From NCBI RefSeq assembly GCF_009903625.1, contig NZ_CP047569.1, positions 702,001 to 766,000 on the forward strand: a DNA stretch of 64,000 bases. The letters are read 5' to 3'. Below the pieces are notes generated by a model. The model made no database searches. It was not told where the DNA came from and worked only from the letters and a program-made list of their open reading frames with translations. A program made the translations under genes and the position numbers. This document shows positions 51,247-60,995 of this stretch, in pieces. Origin of the DNA: Microbulbifer sp. ALW1. GTDB taxonomy: Bacteria; Pseudomonadota; Gammaproteobacteria; Pseudomonadales; Cellvibrionaceae. How positions within the stretch are numbered: position 1 is the first letter of the stretch; each line of letters starts with the position of its first letter.

Positions 51247-52497
51247 CTAATTGCGAACGGGAGTGACTGTATCGTCTTTGTCGGTAAAAACCAACCAGTA
51301 CCACAAGGCGGCGCTGACGAGACAGTAGCCGGCAAGTGGCACCCACAGGATCTGGGGCCATAGCGGCGCAATTGCCATCAGCGCCACCAGCCGGCTTATT
51401 TCCCAGTACCGGCTGCGCGCTTCACCGTCGAGAATGCGGCCGTTGATCACCAGCCCGATGACCAGCATCAGAACCATGGTGGCGAGAATGCCGTAGCCGA
51501 GATCCCTGCCGTACCACAGCAGGGCGAGGGTAGCGCCGGAGTAAATCAGGTGCTGGGCCAGGACATAACCGCGCTGGCCGGCACTGATCTGCGGGTCAAA
51601 GCGCTGGAAGTTGTCCAGGTCGCCACTGGGTACCGGCATGGCCGCCTCGGCATCCGCCGGGCGGTAGCCGGTGGCGCGAAACCAGAGGGTGAGCTTCTCT
51701 TTCCAGCTCTTGGTGTACACCGCGTCCAGCCACATGCGTTTGAAGTGCTGCAGGTTGGCGGCGAGTGGATCGAAGGTGTTCAGGGGTTTGCGCACACCGT
51801 AGATGCAGGGTTCCTCGTCCAGTTCCTCCTGATAGCTACCGAAAAGACGGTCCCACACAATCAGCACACCGCCGTAATTGCGGTCCACATAGACCTTGTT
51901 CTGGGCATGGTGCACCCGGTGATTGGATGGGGTGACCAGAATCCATTCCATCCAGCGTACCTTGGGGAATTTCTGGGTGTGGACCCAGAACTGGTAGATC
52001 AGGTCGATGGCGCCGGCGGTCACCAGCAGCTCCCAGGGAAGCCCGATCAACAGCAGCGGCAGATAGAAAATCCACCCCAGCGGAACCAGGTCGCTGGACT
52101 GGCGCAGGGCGGTGGTGAGGTTGTAGTCCTCGCTCTGGTGGTGCACAAGGTGCTCGGCCCAGAAGATATTGATCTCGTGGCAGATGCGGTGCTTCCAGTA
52201 ATAGCAGAAGTCGTAGGCGACAACCGCCAGCAGCAGGTGCCAGGGATTGTCTAGCGACCACTGGATACCGAGACTCTGGTAAGTCGGCTCCAGCCACTGG
52301 TACAGCGGTATATAGATGAGTACCAGAATACCCATCCGCACCAGGCCGAGAATGCGGCTCAGAATACCGGCACCGAGACTGCCGATGGCGTCATTCAGCC
52401 GGTACAGACCCCAGCCGCGCCAGCGATCCAGCGCCAGTTCGAGCAGTACGGCGAGCAGAAAAAATGGAATGGCAGCGGTGACGAGTCCCACAGGCAC
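51247..52497 (-). CDS. Sterol desaturase/fatty acid hydroxylase-superfamily membrane protein
   Basis: A 416-residue integral membrane di-iron oxygenase-like protein. All three histidine clusters of the superfamily are present: HRICHE, HLVHHQSE and HRVHH (residues ~106-112, ~120-127, ~192-196). The long C-terminal part with extra helices resembles alkylglycerol monooxygenase-type proteins (TMEM195 relatives). It would hydroxylate or desaturate a lipid using oxygen. No partner reductase adjoins it. The substrate is open. Confidence 0.85.
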   Translation of the reverse strand: MPVGLVTAAIPFFLLAVLLELALDRWRGWGLYRLNDAIGSLGAGILSRILGLVRMGILVLIYIPLYQWLEPTYQSLGIQWSLDNPWHLLLAVVAYDFCYYWKHRICHEINIFWAEHLVHHQSEDYNLTTALRQSSDLVPLGWIFYLPLLLIGLPWELLVTAGAIDLIYQFWVHTQKFPKVRWMEWILVTPSNHRVHHAQNKVYVDRNYGGVLIVWDRLFGSYQEELDEEPCIYGVRKPLNTFDPLAANLQHFKRMWLDAVYTKSWKEKLTLWFRATGYRPADAEAAMPVPSGDLDNFQRFDPQISAGQRGYVLAQHLIYSGATLALLWYGRDLGYGILATMVLMLVIGLVINGRILDGEARSRYWEISRLVALMAIAPLWPQILWVPLAGYCLVSAALWYWLVFTDKDDTVTPVRN

Positions 52498-52662
52498 CTC
52501 GGAAATTGTCTATATCGTTATCTTTATCGTTTCATCGTCAGGCTTTTGACCTTGCGGGTAATGTTGCCACAGCCCGTGACGTGAACAATGTCCTTGGAGA
52601 CCGGATTTCGAAATCCGTGTGTGTTTATCCCTTGATGCCAACTAAACCCGCTAGGAGCGACC

Positions 52663-53670
52663 ATGATTAACGCCTATGCCGCCGAATCCGCCGGCGCCGA
52701 ACTAACGCCTTTCAGTTATGATCCCGGCAGCCTGAAGCCCGGGCAGGTGGAAATCCTGGTGGAATACTGTGGCCTCTGCCACAGCGACCTGAGCGTGGTG
52801 AACAACGAATGGGGCATGAGTGCCTACCCGGTGGTACCGGGCCATGAAGTGGTTGGCCGAATCGAGGCGCTCGGTGCCGGTGTCACGCACCTGCAGGCGG
52901 GGCAGCGCGTCGGACTGGGGTGGCACGCTGGCTACTGCGGTCACTGCGGCGAGTGCGACAACGGCCACCAGAACCTCTGCGCCAGTGCCCAGCCTACCAT
53001 CATCGGTCATCACGGCGGATTTGCCGACAAGGTGCGCGCCAGTGCCGACAGCGTGGTGCCGATTCCCGATGGGCTGGACCCCAAGGTTGTCGGTCCCCTC
53101 TTCTGTGCCGGCATTACCGTGTACAACCCGCTGGTGCAGTTCGACATCAAACCCAACAGCCGCGCCGCGGTAATCGGCATCGGCGGTCTCGGCCATCTGG
53201 CGTTGCAGTTTCTGAACGCCTGGGGTTGTGATGTCACCGCCTTTACCTCCAGCGATAGCAAGCGCCAGGAGGCTCTGGAGCTCGGCGCCCACCACACTCT
53301 CAACAGCCGCGACCCCGAGGCCTTGAAAGCCGCCGCCGGCCAGTTCGACCTGATTATCTCCACGGTGAATGTAAAACTGGACTGGAACACCTACCTCGCC
53401 ACCCTCAAGCCCCGCGGCCGCCTGCACTTCGTCGGCGCCACCACTGAACCGCTGGACCTTAACGTGTTTAACCTGCTGATGGCCCAGCGCCAGGTTTCCG
53501 GCTCCCCTGTTGGCAGCCCGGCCACCATCGCCGATATGCTCGAGTTTGCCGCGCGGCACAAGATTGCCCCGAAAGTGGAGCAGTTTCCGATGAGCAAGGT
53601 GAATGAGGCGTTCGCACGCCTGGAAAGCGGTGAGGCGCGGTATCGAATCGTACTGACGGCTGGCGAATAG
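52663..53670 (+). CDS. Zinc-dependent NAD(P) alcohol/aldehyde dehydrogenase (MDR superfamily)
   Basis: A 335-residue medium-chain dehydrogenase. Catalytic zinc ligands lie in EYCGLCHSDLSVV (Cys) and PGHEVVGRIEALG (His, Glu). The structural zinc site is CGHCGECDNGHQNLC, and the cofactor site is AVIGIGGLGHLALQF. It resembles broad-range aldehyde reductases such as E. coli Ahr/YjgB. It interconverts alcohols and aldehydes in the cytoplasm. An AGGAG site precedes the start. Cofactor and substrate preference are not determined. Confidence 0.9.
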   Translation: MINAYAAESAGAELTPFSYDPGSLKPGQVEILVEYCGLCHSDLSVVNNEWGMSAYPVVPGHEVVGRIEALGAGVTHLQAGQRVGLGWHAGYCGHCGECDNGHQNLCASAQPTIIGHHGGFADKVRASADSVVPIPDGLDPKVVGPLFCAGITVYNPLVQFDIKPNSRAAVIGIGGLGHLALQFLNAWGCDVTAFTSSDSKRQEALELGAHHTLNSRDPEALKAAAGQFDLIISTVNVKLDWNTYLATLKPRGRLHFVGATTEPLDLNVFNLLMAQRQVSGSPVGSPATIADMLEFAARHKIAPKVEQFPMSKVNEAFARLESGEARYRIVLTAGE

Positions 53671-53703
53671 CCGCGACTGAAACCCCAATAAAAAAAGCCC
53701 AAT

Positions 53704-53727
53704 AAAAAAGGCCGGCGATTGCCGGCC
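53704..53727 (-). terminator. Terminator of the subtilase gene
   Basis: On the minus strand GGCCGGC-AATC-GCCGGCC is followed by six T's; it lies 45 bp past the subtilase stop. It could also act weakly for the convergent dehydrogenase. Confidence 0.85.
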
Positions 53728-53772
53728 AAACAAGGTGGGGTAAAGCGAAGCGTGACGTGAGAGCTGAAGCGC

Positions 53773-55878
53773 TTAAGGTGCCGCTTCGGCCTGCAGTGTC
53801 ACTCCGGAATAGCTGGTATAGCCGCGGATGCTGATATACCAGGTGCCCGCTTGTGGATTGCTGAAGCTACAGCTCTCGCTGTTGCCGTAGCGGTAGGGCC
53901 GGCAGTTGTAGCTGCTGGTGGTAGGCTGTGAGCCGTAGCGCACATAGAGGTCACCATCGCCGCTGCCACCGCTCATCAGCACTTCCAGGGCAGACATGCC
54001 GGAATTCACATTCAGGGTGAAATGCTGCCAGCTGCCGGAGGCGCCCGACAGGTTGCTCTCGGTCCAGCCGGTGGCACCACCGCCGCTGCCGCCTTCATCG
54101 AAGCTGCCGGTCAGGCTCAAGCCAGAGAAACTGCTGTAAGCGCGCACCATCACGTAATAGGTTCCCGCCTGAACATTCGAGATGTTGCAGGTTTCGCTAT
54201 TGCCGTTCAGGTAGGGGCGGCAGTCGTAGGCGCTGGTGGTTGCCGCGGAACCGTAGCGGACATAGAGGTCCGCGTCGCCGCTACCGCCGGCAATCTGGAA
54301 GCTCAGGTTGGACGCGCCTGCGGGAACCTGCAGGGTGTACTGCAATTCGCCACCGGTGCTGGCCGAGAGTCCGGTTACCGCCACACCATTGGTCAGCTCG
54401 CCATTGCCGGGCTCCGGATCTGGATCCGGGTTGCCACCGCCATTGACCGCGTTCACTGCTGCCGAGGCATCCACGATACCGCTACCGCACTGGCTGCAGG
54501 AGCCGGGGAAGCTGCGCGCGGTATTTTTCAGTGTGGATTCCACCTGGTCCGGCGTGATGTTGCCATCGACCGCATAGAGCAGTGCCGCAGCACCGGCCAC
54601 ATGCGGCGCTGCCATGCTGGTGCCCTGGTAGAAGGCGTAGTTGTCGCTGCCGGGGCCCTGGCTGCCGCTGTTGAGCGTGGAGAGAACGCCATTGCTGTTG
54701 GTGGACGTTTCACCTCCGGGCGCTGCCACATCCACCACACTGCCGTAGTTGGAGTAGTAGGCGCGGCTACCGGCGCGGTTGGTGGAGGCCACCGAGATGA
54801 CGCCGGCGCAACTGGCCGGGCTGTAATTGCCCGCGTTGGCGTTGGAGTTGCCCGCTGCAACCACCACGGTGGTGCCGAGGCTGCGAGCCGTATTGATGGC
54901 GTTCTGGGTGGTGGTATCACAGCTGCCGCCGCCGCCGAGGCTCAGGTTGAGCACCTGCGCCGGGTTGGCGTTGGCGGGCACGCCGCTGACATTGCCGCCC
55001 GCGCCCCAGATGATGCCGTCAGCGATATCTGAGGTGTAACCACCGCAGCGTCCGAGTACCCGGATGGGCACCACTTTCGCTTTGTAGGCGACACCGGCAA
55101 CACCGGTACCATTGTTGGTAACCGCCGCGACGGTACCGGCCACGTGGGTGCCGTGCCAGCTACTGCTGCGTGCCGGTTGCCCGGAACCACAGGCACCCGC
55201 GGGAGACCAGTCACCGGGGTCGCTGGCATCACTGTCGCGACCGTTGCCGTCCTGGGCCACGGTGGTGTCCGAGATCATGTCGTAACCGGGCAGGATGTTG
55301 GCATTCAGATCGGCGTGCGGGCGATAGCCGGTGTCGATTACACCGACCACGACCCCTTCCCCCTGCGTCACATCCCAGGCTGCCGGCAGGTTCAGACCGC
55401 CGGTTGCTTCAAAGTAGTGCCACTGCTGGTTGTAGTTGGCATCGTTGGGTACCGCCATCGGCTGCATCAGGCGATCGGGTTCCGCATATTCCACCTGCGG
55501 GTCCTGTTCCAGGCGCGCGATGATGGCATCCAGTTCCGATTTGCTTGCGCGCTTTTCCAGTTTCATCAACTGCGCACCGGTAGCGAGGCGACGCATATGC
55601 TTGAAGCGATGACCGGAGGTCTGCGCTACCCGGTCAATGGCGGTCTGCGACATGGCCATGGCATTGGCGCCTGCCATGGTACTTTTGTATTTGACGATAA
55701 CGCGGTCGGTAACCACTTCATCCGCCGCCACGGCCATGGCCGACAGCTCCGGCTCAACCGCCTGAGCGGAAAAGCTGGCACCAAAAGTGGCGCTGAGCAG
55801 CAGGGTTGCCGCACCGAGAGCGGTGCCGGGGCGCTGCTTCAGTCCAGAGCCAAGTTTCAATAACGCTGATAATTTCAT
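53773..55878 (-). CDS. Secreted S8 (subtilisin-type) serine protease with two PPC domains
   Basis: A 701-residue exported protease. A signal peptide (to about residue 40) is followed by an I9 inhibitor-like propeptide (VTDRVIVKYKSTMAG... to LEQDPQVEYAEPDRL). The catalytic domain has D in VVGVIDTGYRPHADL, H in SWHGTHVAGTVAAV and S in YQGTSMAAPHVAGAAALL. After a Pro/Asp/Glu linker (NPDPDPEPGNG) come two bacterial pre-peptidase C-terminal repeats, each with GGSGDADLYVRYGS/GGSGDGDLYVRYGS and YNCRPY-type cores. The extracellular role is probably protein scavenging. PPC domains are often removed on maturation. Confidence 0.95.
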   Translation of the reverse strand: MKLSALLKLGSGLKQRPGTALGAATLLLSATFGASFSAQAVEPELSAMAVAADEVVTDRVIVKYKSTMAGANAMAMSQTAIDRVAQTSGHRFKHMRRLATGAQLMKLEKRASKSELDAIIARLEQDPQVEYAEPDRLMQPMAVPNDANYNQQWHYFEATGGLNLPAAWDVTQGEGVVVGVIDTGYRPHADLNANILPGYDMISDTTVAQDGNGRDSDASDPGDWSPAGACGSGQPARSSSWHGTHVAGTVAAVTNNGTGVAGVAYKAKVVPIRVLGRCGGYTSDIADGIIWGAGGNVSGVPANANPAQVLNLSLGGGGSCDTTTQNAINTARSLGTTVVVAAGNSNANAGNYSPASCAGVISVASTNRAGSRAYYSNYGSVVDVAAPGGETSTNSNGVLSTLNSGSQGPGSDNYAFYQGTSMAAPHVAGAAALLYAVDGNITPDQVESTLKNTARSFPGSCSQCGSGIVDASAAVNAVNGGGNPDPDPEPGNGELTNGVAVTGLSASTGGELQYTLQVPAGASNLSFQIAGGSGDADLYVRYGSAATTSAYDCRPYLNGNSETCNISNVQAGTYYVMVRAYSSFSGLSLTGSFDEGGSGGGATGWTESNLSGASGSWQHFTLNVNSGMSALEVLMSGGSGDGDLYVRYGSQPTTSSYNCRPYRYGNSESCSFSNPQAGTWYISIRGYTSYSGVTLQAEAAP

Positions 55879-56171
55879 TGTTGCGAATTTCTCCTTAATT
55901 ATTTTTATCGGCGGCTCCGGGTAGAGCTGCCGTTAAAACACCGCGGAACTCCTGAGCGGCCCCTCCGGAACTGTCCGCAGTTGTGCTGCGGATTTCTTTC
56001 CGGGGGTCATGGTTTAACGAGGAGAAGGATTGCGCCCACAATTAAAATGAAGGACAACTCTTTGGATTTCGCGCCAAAATTAGGCGGTAATTGGTACGAT
56101 CGTAACCCATTTGGGTTTAACTGTGATGCAGGTCTCCATGGCTGGCATTAAATTCACCGTTCGATCACGCG

Positions 56172-57392
56172 TCATCGTGCAGGGTGCACCGAGTCATCCG
56201 AAGCCAGGTGTGCGCGGCGCATCGTCAGTACAAAACCCAACAACCCGAGTATCGGGCCGGGCAGTAGCAACCAGACAGCATCGGGACCGGCCCGTTCGAA
56301 TAGAGCGCTGATGCCCGCAATTGAAACCACGGTAATCGCGAAGCCTGCGGAGTTCTGAATGGCGAGGGCCGCGCCCACCAGTTCTCGCGGACAGGCAGAG
56401 GCAGAAAGCGCAGAAAACTGCGGCGAATCCGCAATTACGGTCGCGCCCCAGACCAGCAACAAAATGGCGAGCCCGATTGCCGGTAAATCATTCCAGGACA
56501 AAACAAAAATCAGCGCGCAGCTACCCGATGTGGCAAGCGCGCCCAGAGCGACAGGGCCACTGCCGACCCGGCGCGACAGAAGGCCACCCAGCAGGCAGCC
56601 AATGGCGCCAACGGCGATAATCGCAAACGACAGGCCGGGCACACCGAGTGCGGGAAACTGTACCGACAGCGCCGTACCAGAAACCAGCAGTGGCACTATC
56701 GCCCAGAAGGCATACAGCTCCCACATATGTCCGAAGTAACCCCAGGCCGCTGCGCGAAATTGCGGAACTCGAAATGCCTGCAGCACAGCGGGTTGGGAGA
56801 GTCGGTTGCGCCGGGCTGTGGGGACAGGATGCGGTAAGTACGGGCCGTCCCCGAGTCGATGGATTAAAAGCGCGGCAATTATCGCGAGGAGGGAAGATGC
56901 GGTGATGATCATCTGCCAGGGAAAACCCGCCCCGATTTCTCGCAGTCCATGTGGCAGTGCGGTACCCAGCGTCAGCATTGCCACCAACTGTGCCAGCGCG
57001 GCGCCGGCCTTATCTGGGGACCAGCTGACCACCATTTTCATACCCATGGGATAGATCCCCGCGAGCGAAATACCTACAAGAAACCGGAAAACCAGTGCGC
57101 TCGCCAAATCTGTGGCGAGCCAGGCAAAGCAAGCATTCAATATCGCACCGGCAATGGCGCTCGCGACAAAAATATGACTCGCACGAAAGCGATCAGCAAT
57201 GCCACCTAAGGCAAGCGTCAAAGTGCCGAGAATAAACCCAGCCTGTACAGCGTTCGTCAGCCAGCCGATATCGGTGACTGACACCATCCAACTTGCCGCA
57301 AGATCATCTGCGGCACTATTTGCGCTGAACCACAGCGATGTACCGAGAAGTTGGGCCGCGGCAATGATGATGACGGGATTGAATACTTTCAT
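56172..57392 (-). CDS. MFS transporter of unknown substrate
   Basis: A 406-residue protein with 12 predicted helices. LTLALGGIADRFRASHIFVAS in the helix 2-3 loop is the degenerate MFS motif A, and LVFRFLVGISLAGIYPMGMKMV marks helix 4-5. The N-terminus FNPVIIIAAAQLLGTSLWFSANSAADDLAASW resembles the NarK/CynX-like 'YybO' class. No adjacent enzyme hints at a substrate. It is divergent from the broken transglycosylase gene. Confidence 0.82.
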   Translation of the reverse strand: MKVFNPVIIIAAAQLLGTSLWFSANSAADDLAASWMVSVTDIGWLTNAVQAGFILGTLTLALGGIADRFRASHIFVASAIAGAILNACFAWLATDLASALVFRFLVGISLAGIYPMGMKMVVSWSPDKAGAALAQLVAMLTLGTALPHGLREIGAGFPWQMIITASSLLAIIAALLIHRLGDGPYLPHPVPTARRNRLSQPAVLQAFRVPQFRAAAWGYFGHMWELYAFWAIVPLLVSGTALSVQFPALGVPGLSFAIIAVGAIGCLLGGLLSRRVGSGPVALGALATSGSCALIFVLSWNDLPAIGLAILLLVWGATVIADSPQFSALSASACPRELVGAALAIQNSAGFAITVVSIAGISALFERAGPDAVWLLLPGPILGLLGFVLTMRRAHLASDDSVHPAR

Positions 57393-57486
57393 GGAATTTG
57401 ATGGCGGAATTTTCTGACAATCCCGATATTTTCCGTCTTTGTGACTAGGCTTTCAGCAAAGAATTATCTGTCGCCGGTCGAGAGCA

Positions 57487-59649
57487 ATGCGCCAAACTCA
57501 AAAATTTGCCGAAATTCTAATTCTTGTGACTCTTTTTCTTGTCGCCAGCTGCGGGCAAAGCGAACAAAAGAAAGTTGATCCTGCCTCCACCGAGGACCGT
57601 TCCGACGCCGGTGTGAATAACTTTGATGTTGTGCCCATCGCCCGGTTTGACAATTTCATTGAAACCGGTGACCTGGATGCTATACGAAAAAAGAGGCAAA
57701 TTGCGCTTGCTGGTGGATCCCAGTCGCGCCAGTGCATTACATCGGGCAGCCACACAACAGGATGTGGAAATCGGGCACGCTCAGCGGATGGCGAGGGCGC
57801 TGGGCGTGACCCTGGTCGTGCTTGAGGTAGACACCTTTGCAGATCTGATACCCGCGCTGAATGCGGGAAAAGGTGATCTTATTGCAAACAATCTGATCGT
57901 GACCGAAGCCCGTGCGGAGAGCGTAGCCTTCTCCTCTCCCACGGCCGACACGCAGATCGTCCTGGTCTCGCGGGCCGGCATGCCGGCGCTCACCGATGAC
58001 AGTAACTTGCAGGGAAAAACCTTGCTGGTCACGAAAGGGACCGCGTATGAATCGCAAGCGCGCGCGTTGCAAGCGCAGCACCCCGCGTTAAACCTGCAAT
58101 TTGTACCCGACAATTACGTGGACCTGTTGGTGAAAGTGGCCGACGGAAAAGCCGATTTCACTATTGTCGATATGGAAGTGCTGAAGCTGGTTCAGCAATT
58201 TCGCGAAGACCTTAAAATCAGTTTGACCTTTCCGGGCAGCTATCGTCTGGCATGGGCTTTCCGTAAAAACTCACCAAAGCTTCAAGACGCCATTGATGAG
58301 CAAGTGCGGTTGTTGCATTTGATCAAACCACAACAGCGCTCGATAGCCGATCTGGATGAAATCAAAGCGCGCGGAGTGCTGCGCGCCGTCACCCGCAACC
58401 ATCCAGGCACTTTTTTCATGTGGAAAGGGCAGCTACTGGGCTTTGAGTTCAGCTTGCTGGAGAGTTTCGCCGCGAGTCTGGATGTGCGTCTGGCAATCAC
58501 CGTAGCGGACTCTCACGATGAATTTGTGCGATTACTTGCTGATGGCGATGCCGATGTCTCGGCGAGCCTACTGGCAATTACCGATGAGCGCCGGGCGGCG
58601 GGTATGAACTTTTCGGCCCCATACCTCGAGAGCAGTACCGGGGTGGTCGCACGACAAGGCGAAAAGATTGCAAGCCTGAAGTCGCTTTCAGGTCGCACCT
58701 TGTGTGTGCGGCCGGCGAGCAGTCAATACCGGATTGCGCAGAATCTGCAAAAGGAGATCCCGGACCTGAAGTTACAGGAGATTGATAACCGCCTCGATAT
58801 TCAGCATGTGATCGATCTTGTCGTTAAAAAAGAGTGCGACCTGACGATCGCCGATGAAATTTCTGTACACCTGGAGCAGGCCTGGCGCGACGATGTGGTC
58901 TTCGCGCTCGATCTCGCGCAAGAGTACAGTCGCTATGCCTGGATGGTGTGGACAGCAATCCAAAGTTGCTTGAAGCCATCGACCAATTTTTTTCCAAAAC
59001 TGAAACGGGAAAAAAGTTGCCACAGTTACGGGAGCGGTATTTCAATACGCCGAAACGCACGCGTCCGGAAATTGAGGCGCTGGCGGAAGCCGGAAAAATT
59101 TCTCCATTTGATGATTATGTTCGCCGCTACGCGAAAAAACATGATTTTGACTGGCGTCTTTTAGTGGCGCAGATGTATCAGGAGAGCAACTTCGATCCCA
59201 AAGCGCGCTCCTGGGTGGGCGCACAGGGTTTAATGCAGGTCATGCCTGATACGGGGAAGCAGGTTGGGGAAACCGATTTGTATGATCCGCAGACAAGTAT
59301 CCGCGCTGGTGCCAAGTATATGCAGTGGCTCCATGCAAAATTTGAAGACAAGGGCATAACGCCTGACAACATGATGTGGTTTACCCTGGCCTCCTACAAT
59401 GCCGGACTGGGGCATGTGTACGATGCGCAGAATCTCGCAGAAACCAAGGGGTGGGATCGTAATATCTGGTTTGATAACGTGGAGCGCGCGATGCTTTTGT
59501 TGTCGGATCCCCAGTACTACAAGAAAGCGCAGTATGGCTATGCGCGGGGCCAAGAGCCGGTGGATTATGTTCGGAAAATAGAGGCTCGTTTTCGTTCCTT
59601 TGTGTCTTTGCTCGAGGCACAGCAGCGGCAAAGCCCCTCGGAATCGTGA
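57487..59649 (+). pseudogene. MltF-like lytic transglycosylase with two solute-binding domains, broken by two frameshifts
   Basis: One coding history is spread over three frame segments. Frame 1 (57487-~57690) encodes a lipoprotein signal (LVTLFLVASCGQ) and the linker to GDLDAIRK. Frame 2 (~57690-58945) encodes two periplasmic binding (SBP_bac_3-like) domains. Frame 1 again (58948-59649) encodes the SLT domain with catalytic glutamate in AQMYQESNFDPKARSWVGAQGLMQVMP. The first break is at an A6 run (57687-57692), where five A's would keep the frame. The second is near 58946-58950, where GTGTG seems to carry two extra bases. MltF enzymes cleave peptidoglycan. The doubled binding domain makes this about 720 residues against 518 in E. 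coli. Sequencing error is a real alternative. Confidence 0.75.
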
Positions 59650-59723
59650 CCCTGGCGGGGCTATTTATGGCGAGAGGCCTGGGGAAACCTGCGCGGTGAT
59701 TGATCCAATGGGTATTGTGCTCG

Positions 59724-60959
59724 CTACGGATCCAGCAGTTTGTTTTTTGCTTCGATCCAGCGGCTCATAAACTCCTCGGCACGATGTTCGGTACGTCGGA
59801 GTATGCGGCCCCATATGTTTCGATTACGGTGTGCATCCAGGTTTTCGGCGACCTCTTCAATTCGCTGAATGAATGCATCGGAGTGGTCGCGATAAGAAAA
59901 TCCGGTTTCGAGCGCACACATGCCGGCATCGCGTACTGCGAGCCAGTCCGTTTCATTTTGATACAACTGCGCGACGATTGCGGCGAACTGCTCTGGCGTA
60001 TCGTCTAGTAAATAGCCCCAGGCGTCGTCAGGCGCCATGGACTCTGCGCCGATGGTGGTGGTCACGGTGGGTGTGCCGCTGAGCCAGCCTTCCAGTATCT
60101 TGCCTTTCTGCCCTGCGCCGAAGCGTAGCGGTGCCAGGTTTAATCGGTAGCGCATCAGTGTTGCCAGCGCATCTTCGGTGCGTCCATGAACCCGGAATCC
60201 GCTTGCCGGATTGCTAAGCCGGTGCATGGCGTGATCTGAATAGGCGCCGTAAACGTGGCACTCTACGCCGGGGAGTATCCGGTGTAGCCGTGGCCACACT
60301 TCCTCCGCAAGCCAGATGGTCGCGTCGCGATTGGGCGCGTGCTTGAAGCCGCCGATCATCACCAGGTGTTGTCGCTCGGCGAAATCGGGCAGTGATTCGG
60401 CGTCTGGAATTTCCCGCACCAGAAATGGCAGGTAGTGCAGTTGCCAGTCTGGCAAACAGAAATGCTGTTTCAGCAGGTCCACTTCAACCTGGGAAATCAT
60501 GATGGTGAGATCGCAGCGGGCGATAGCGGCGATCTCGCGCTCGGCGATCGGGTGGAACAGGTTTAGCGGCTGGCTACTTTTCAGTGCCTGGTGACGCGCC
60601 TCGCGCAGGCTGTGGAAGTCACTGGTGTCGAGCACCGTCACTGCGTTGGGACACTGCTCGCGCACCCGCCAGCCAAACTGCTCTTCCATCATAAAGCGAT
60701 CGTAGATCACCAGGCTGGGGTTCAGTGCGCGCACCCAGTCGTCGAAACTGGATGCATTGACCTCAATCTGGTGCTCAGCGTAACCGGTCTTGGCCTGAAA
60801 GGGGGTTGGCTGCGCCGGGCAACCGATTTCAACCTGATAGCCTGCTTCCGCAAGCAGGTCGAGGAGGTCGAGGGTGCGGCGGCCAGCAGCAGTCGAGGTG
60901 GGTTCCGGCCACTGCTTGGCGATGAGTAGCGCTTTTTTTTCAGGCATGACTTGGTACAT
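59724..60959 (-). CDS. Glycosyltransferase (GT-B, group 1-like)
   Basis: A 411-residue protein with a GT-B layout. The N-terminal half contains ALLIAKQWPEPTSTAAGRRTLDLLDLLAEAG; the C-terminal nucleotide-sugar domain contains HLVMIGGFKHAPNRDATIWLAEEVWPRL, GVECHVYGAY and the family's LRFGAGQKGKILEGWLSGTPTVTTTIGAESM (about residues 300-330), typical of GT1/GT4 enzymes. It transfers a sugar to an unknown acceptor. No polysaccharide operon surrounds it. The ATG at 60947 (MPEKK) is an equally good start. Confidence 0.8.
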   Translation of the reverse strand: MYQVMPEKKALLIAKQWPEPTSTAAGRRTLDLLDLLAEAGYQVEIGCPAQPTPFQAKTGYAEHQIEVNASSFDDWVRALNPSLVIYDRFMMEEQFGWRVREQCPNAVTVLDTSDFHSLREARHQALKSSQPLNLFHPIAEREIAAIARCDLTIMISQVEVDLLKQHFCLPDWQLHYLPFLVREIPDAESLPDFAERQHLVMIGGFKHAPNRDATIWLAEEVWPRLHRILPGVECHVYGAYSDHAMHRLSNPASGFRVHGRTEDALATLMRYRLNLAPLRFGAGQKGKILEGWLSGTPTVTTTIGAESMAPDDAWGYLLDDTPEQFAAIVAQLYQNETDWLAVRDAGMCALETGFSYRDHSDAFIQRIEEVAENLDAHRNRNIWGRILRRTEHRAEEFMSRWIEAKNKLLDP

Positions 60960-60995
60960 CTGGCTGCCGCAAAAGGGCGAGATACTTGAATTTCG

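Noticed and set aside
57685..57699. Programmed -1 ribosomal frameshifting at A AAA AAG
   Set aside because: The homologous downstream segment is in the +1 frame, so a -1 shift would not produce it.
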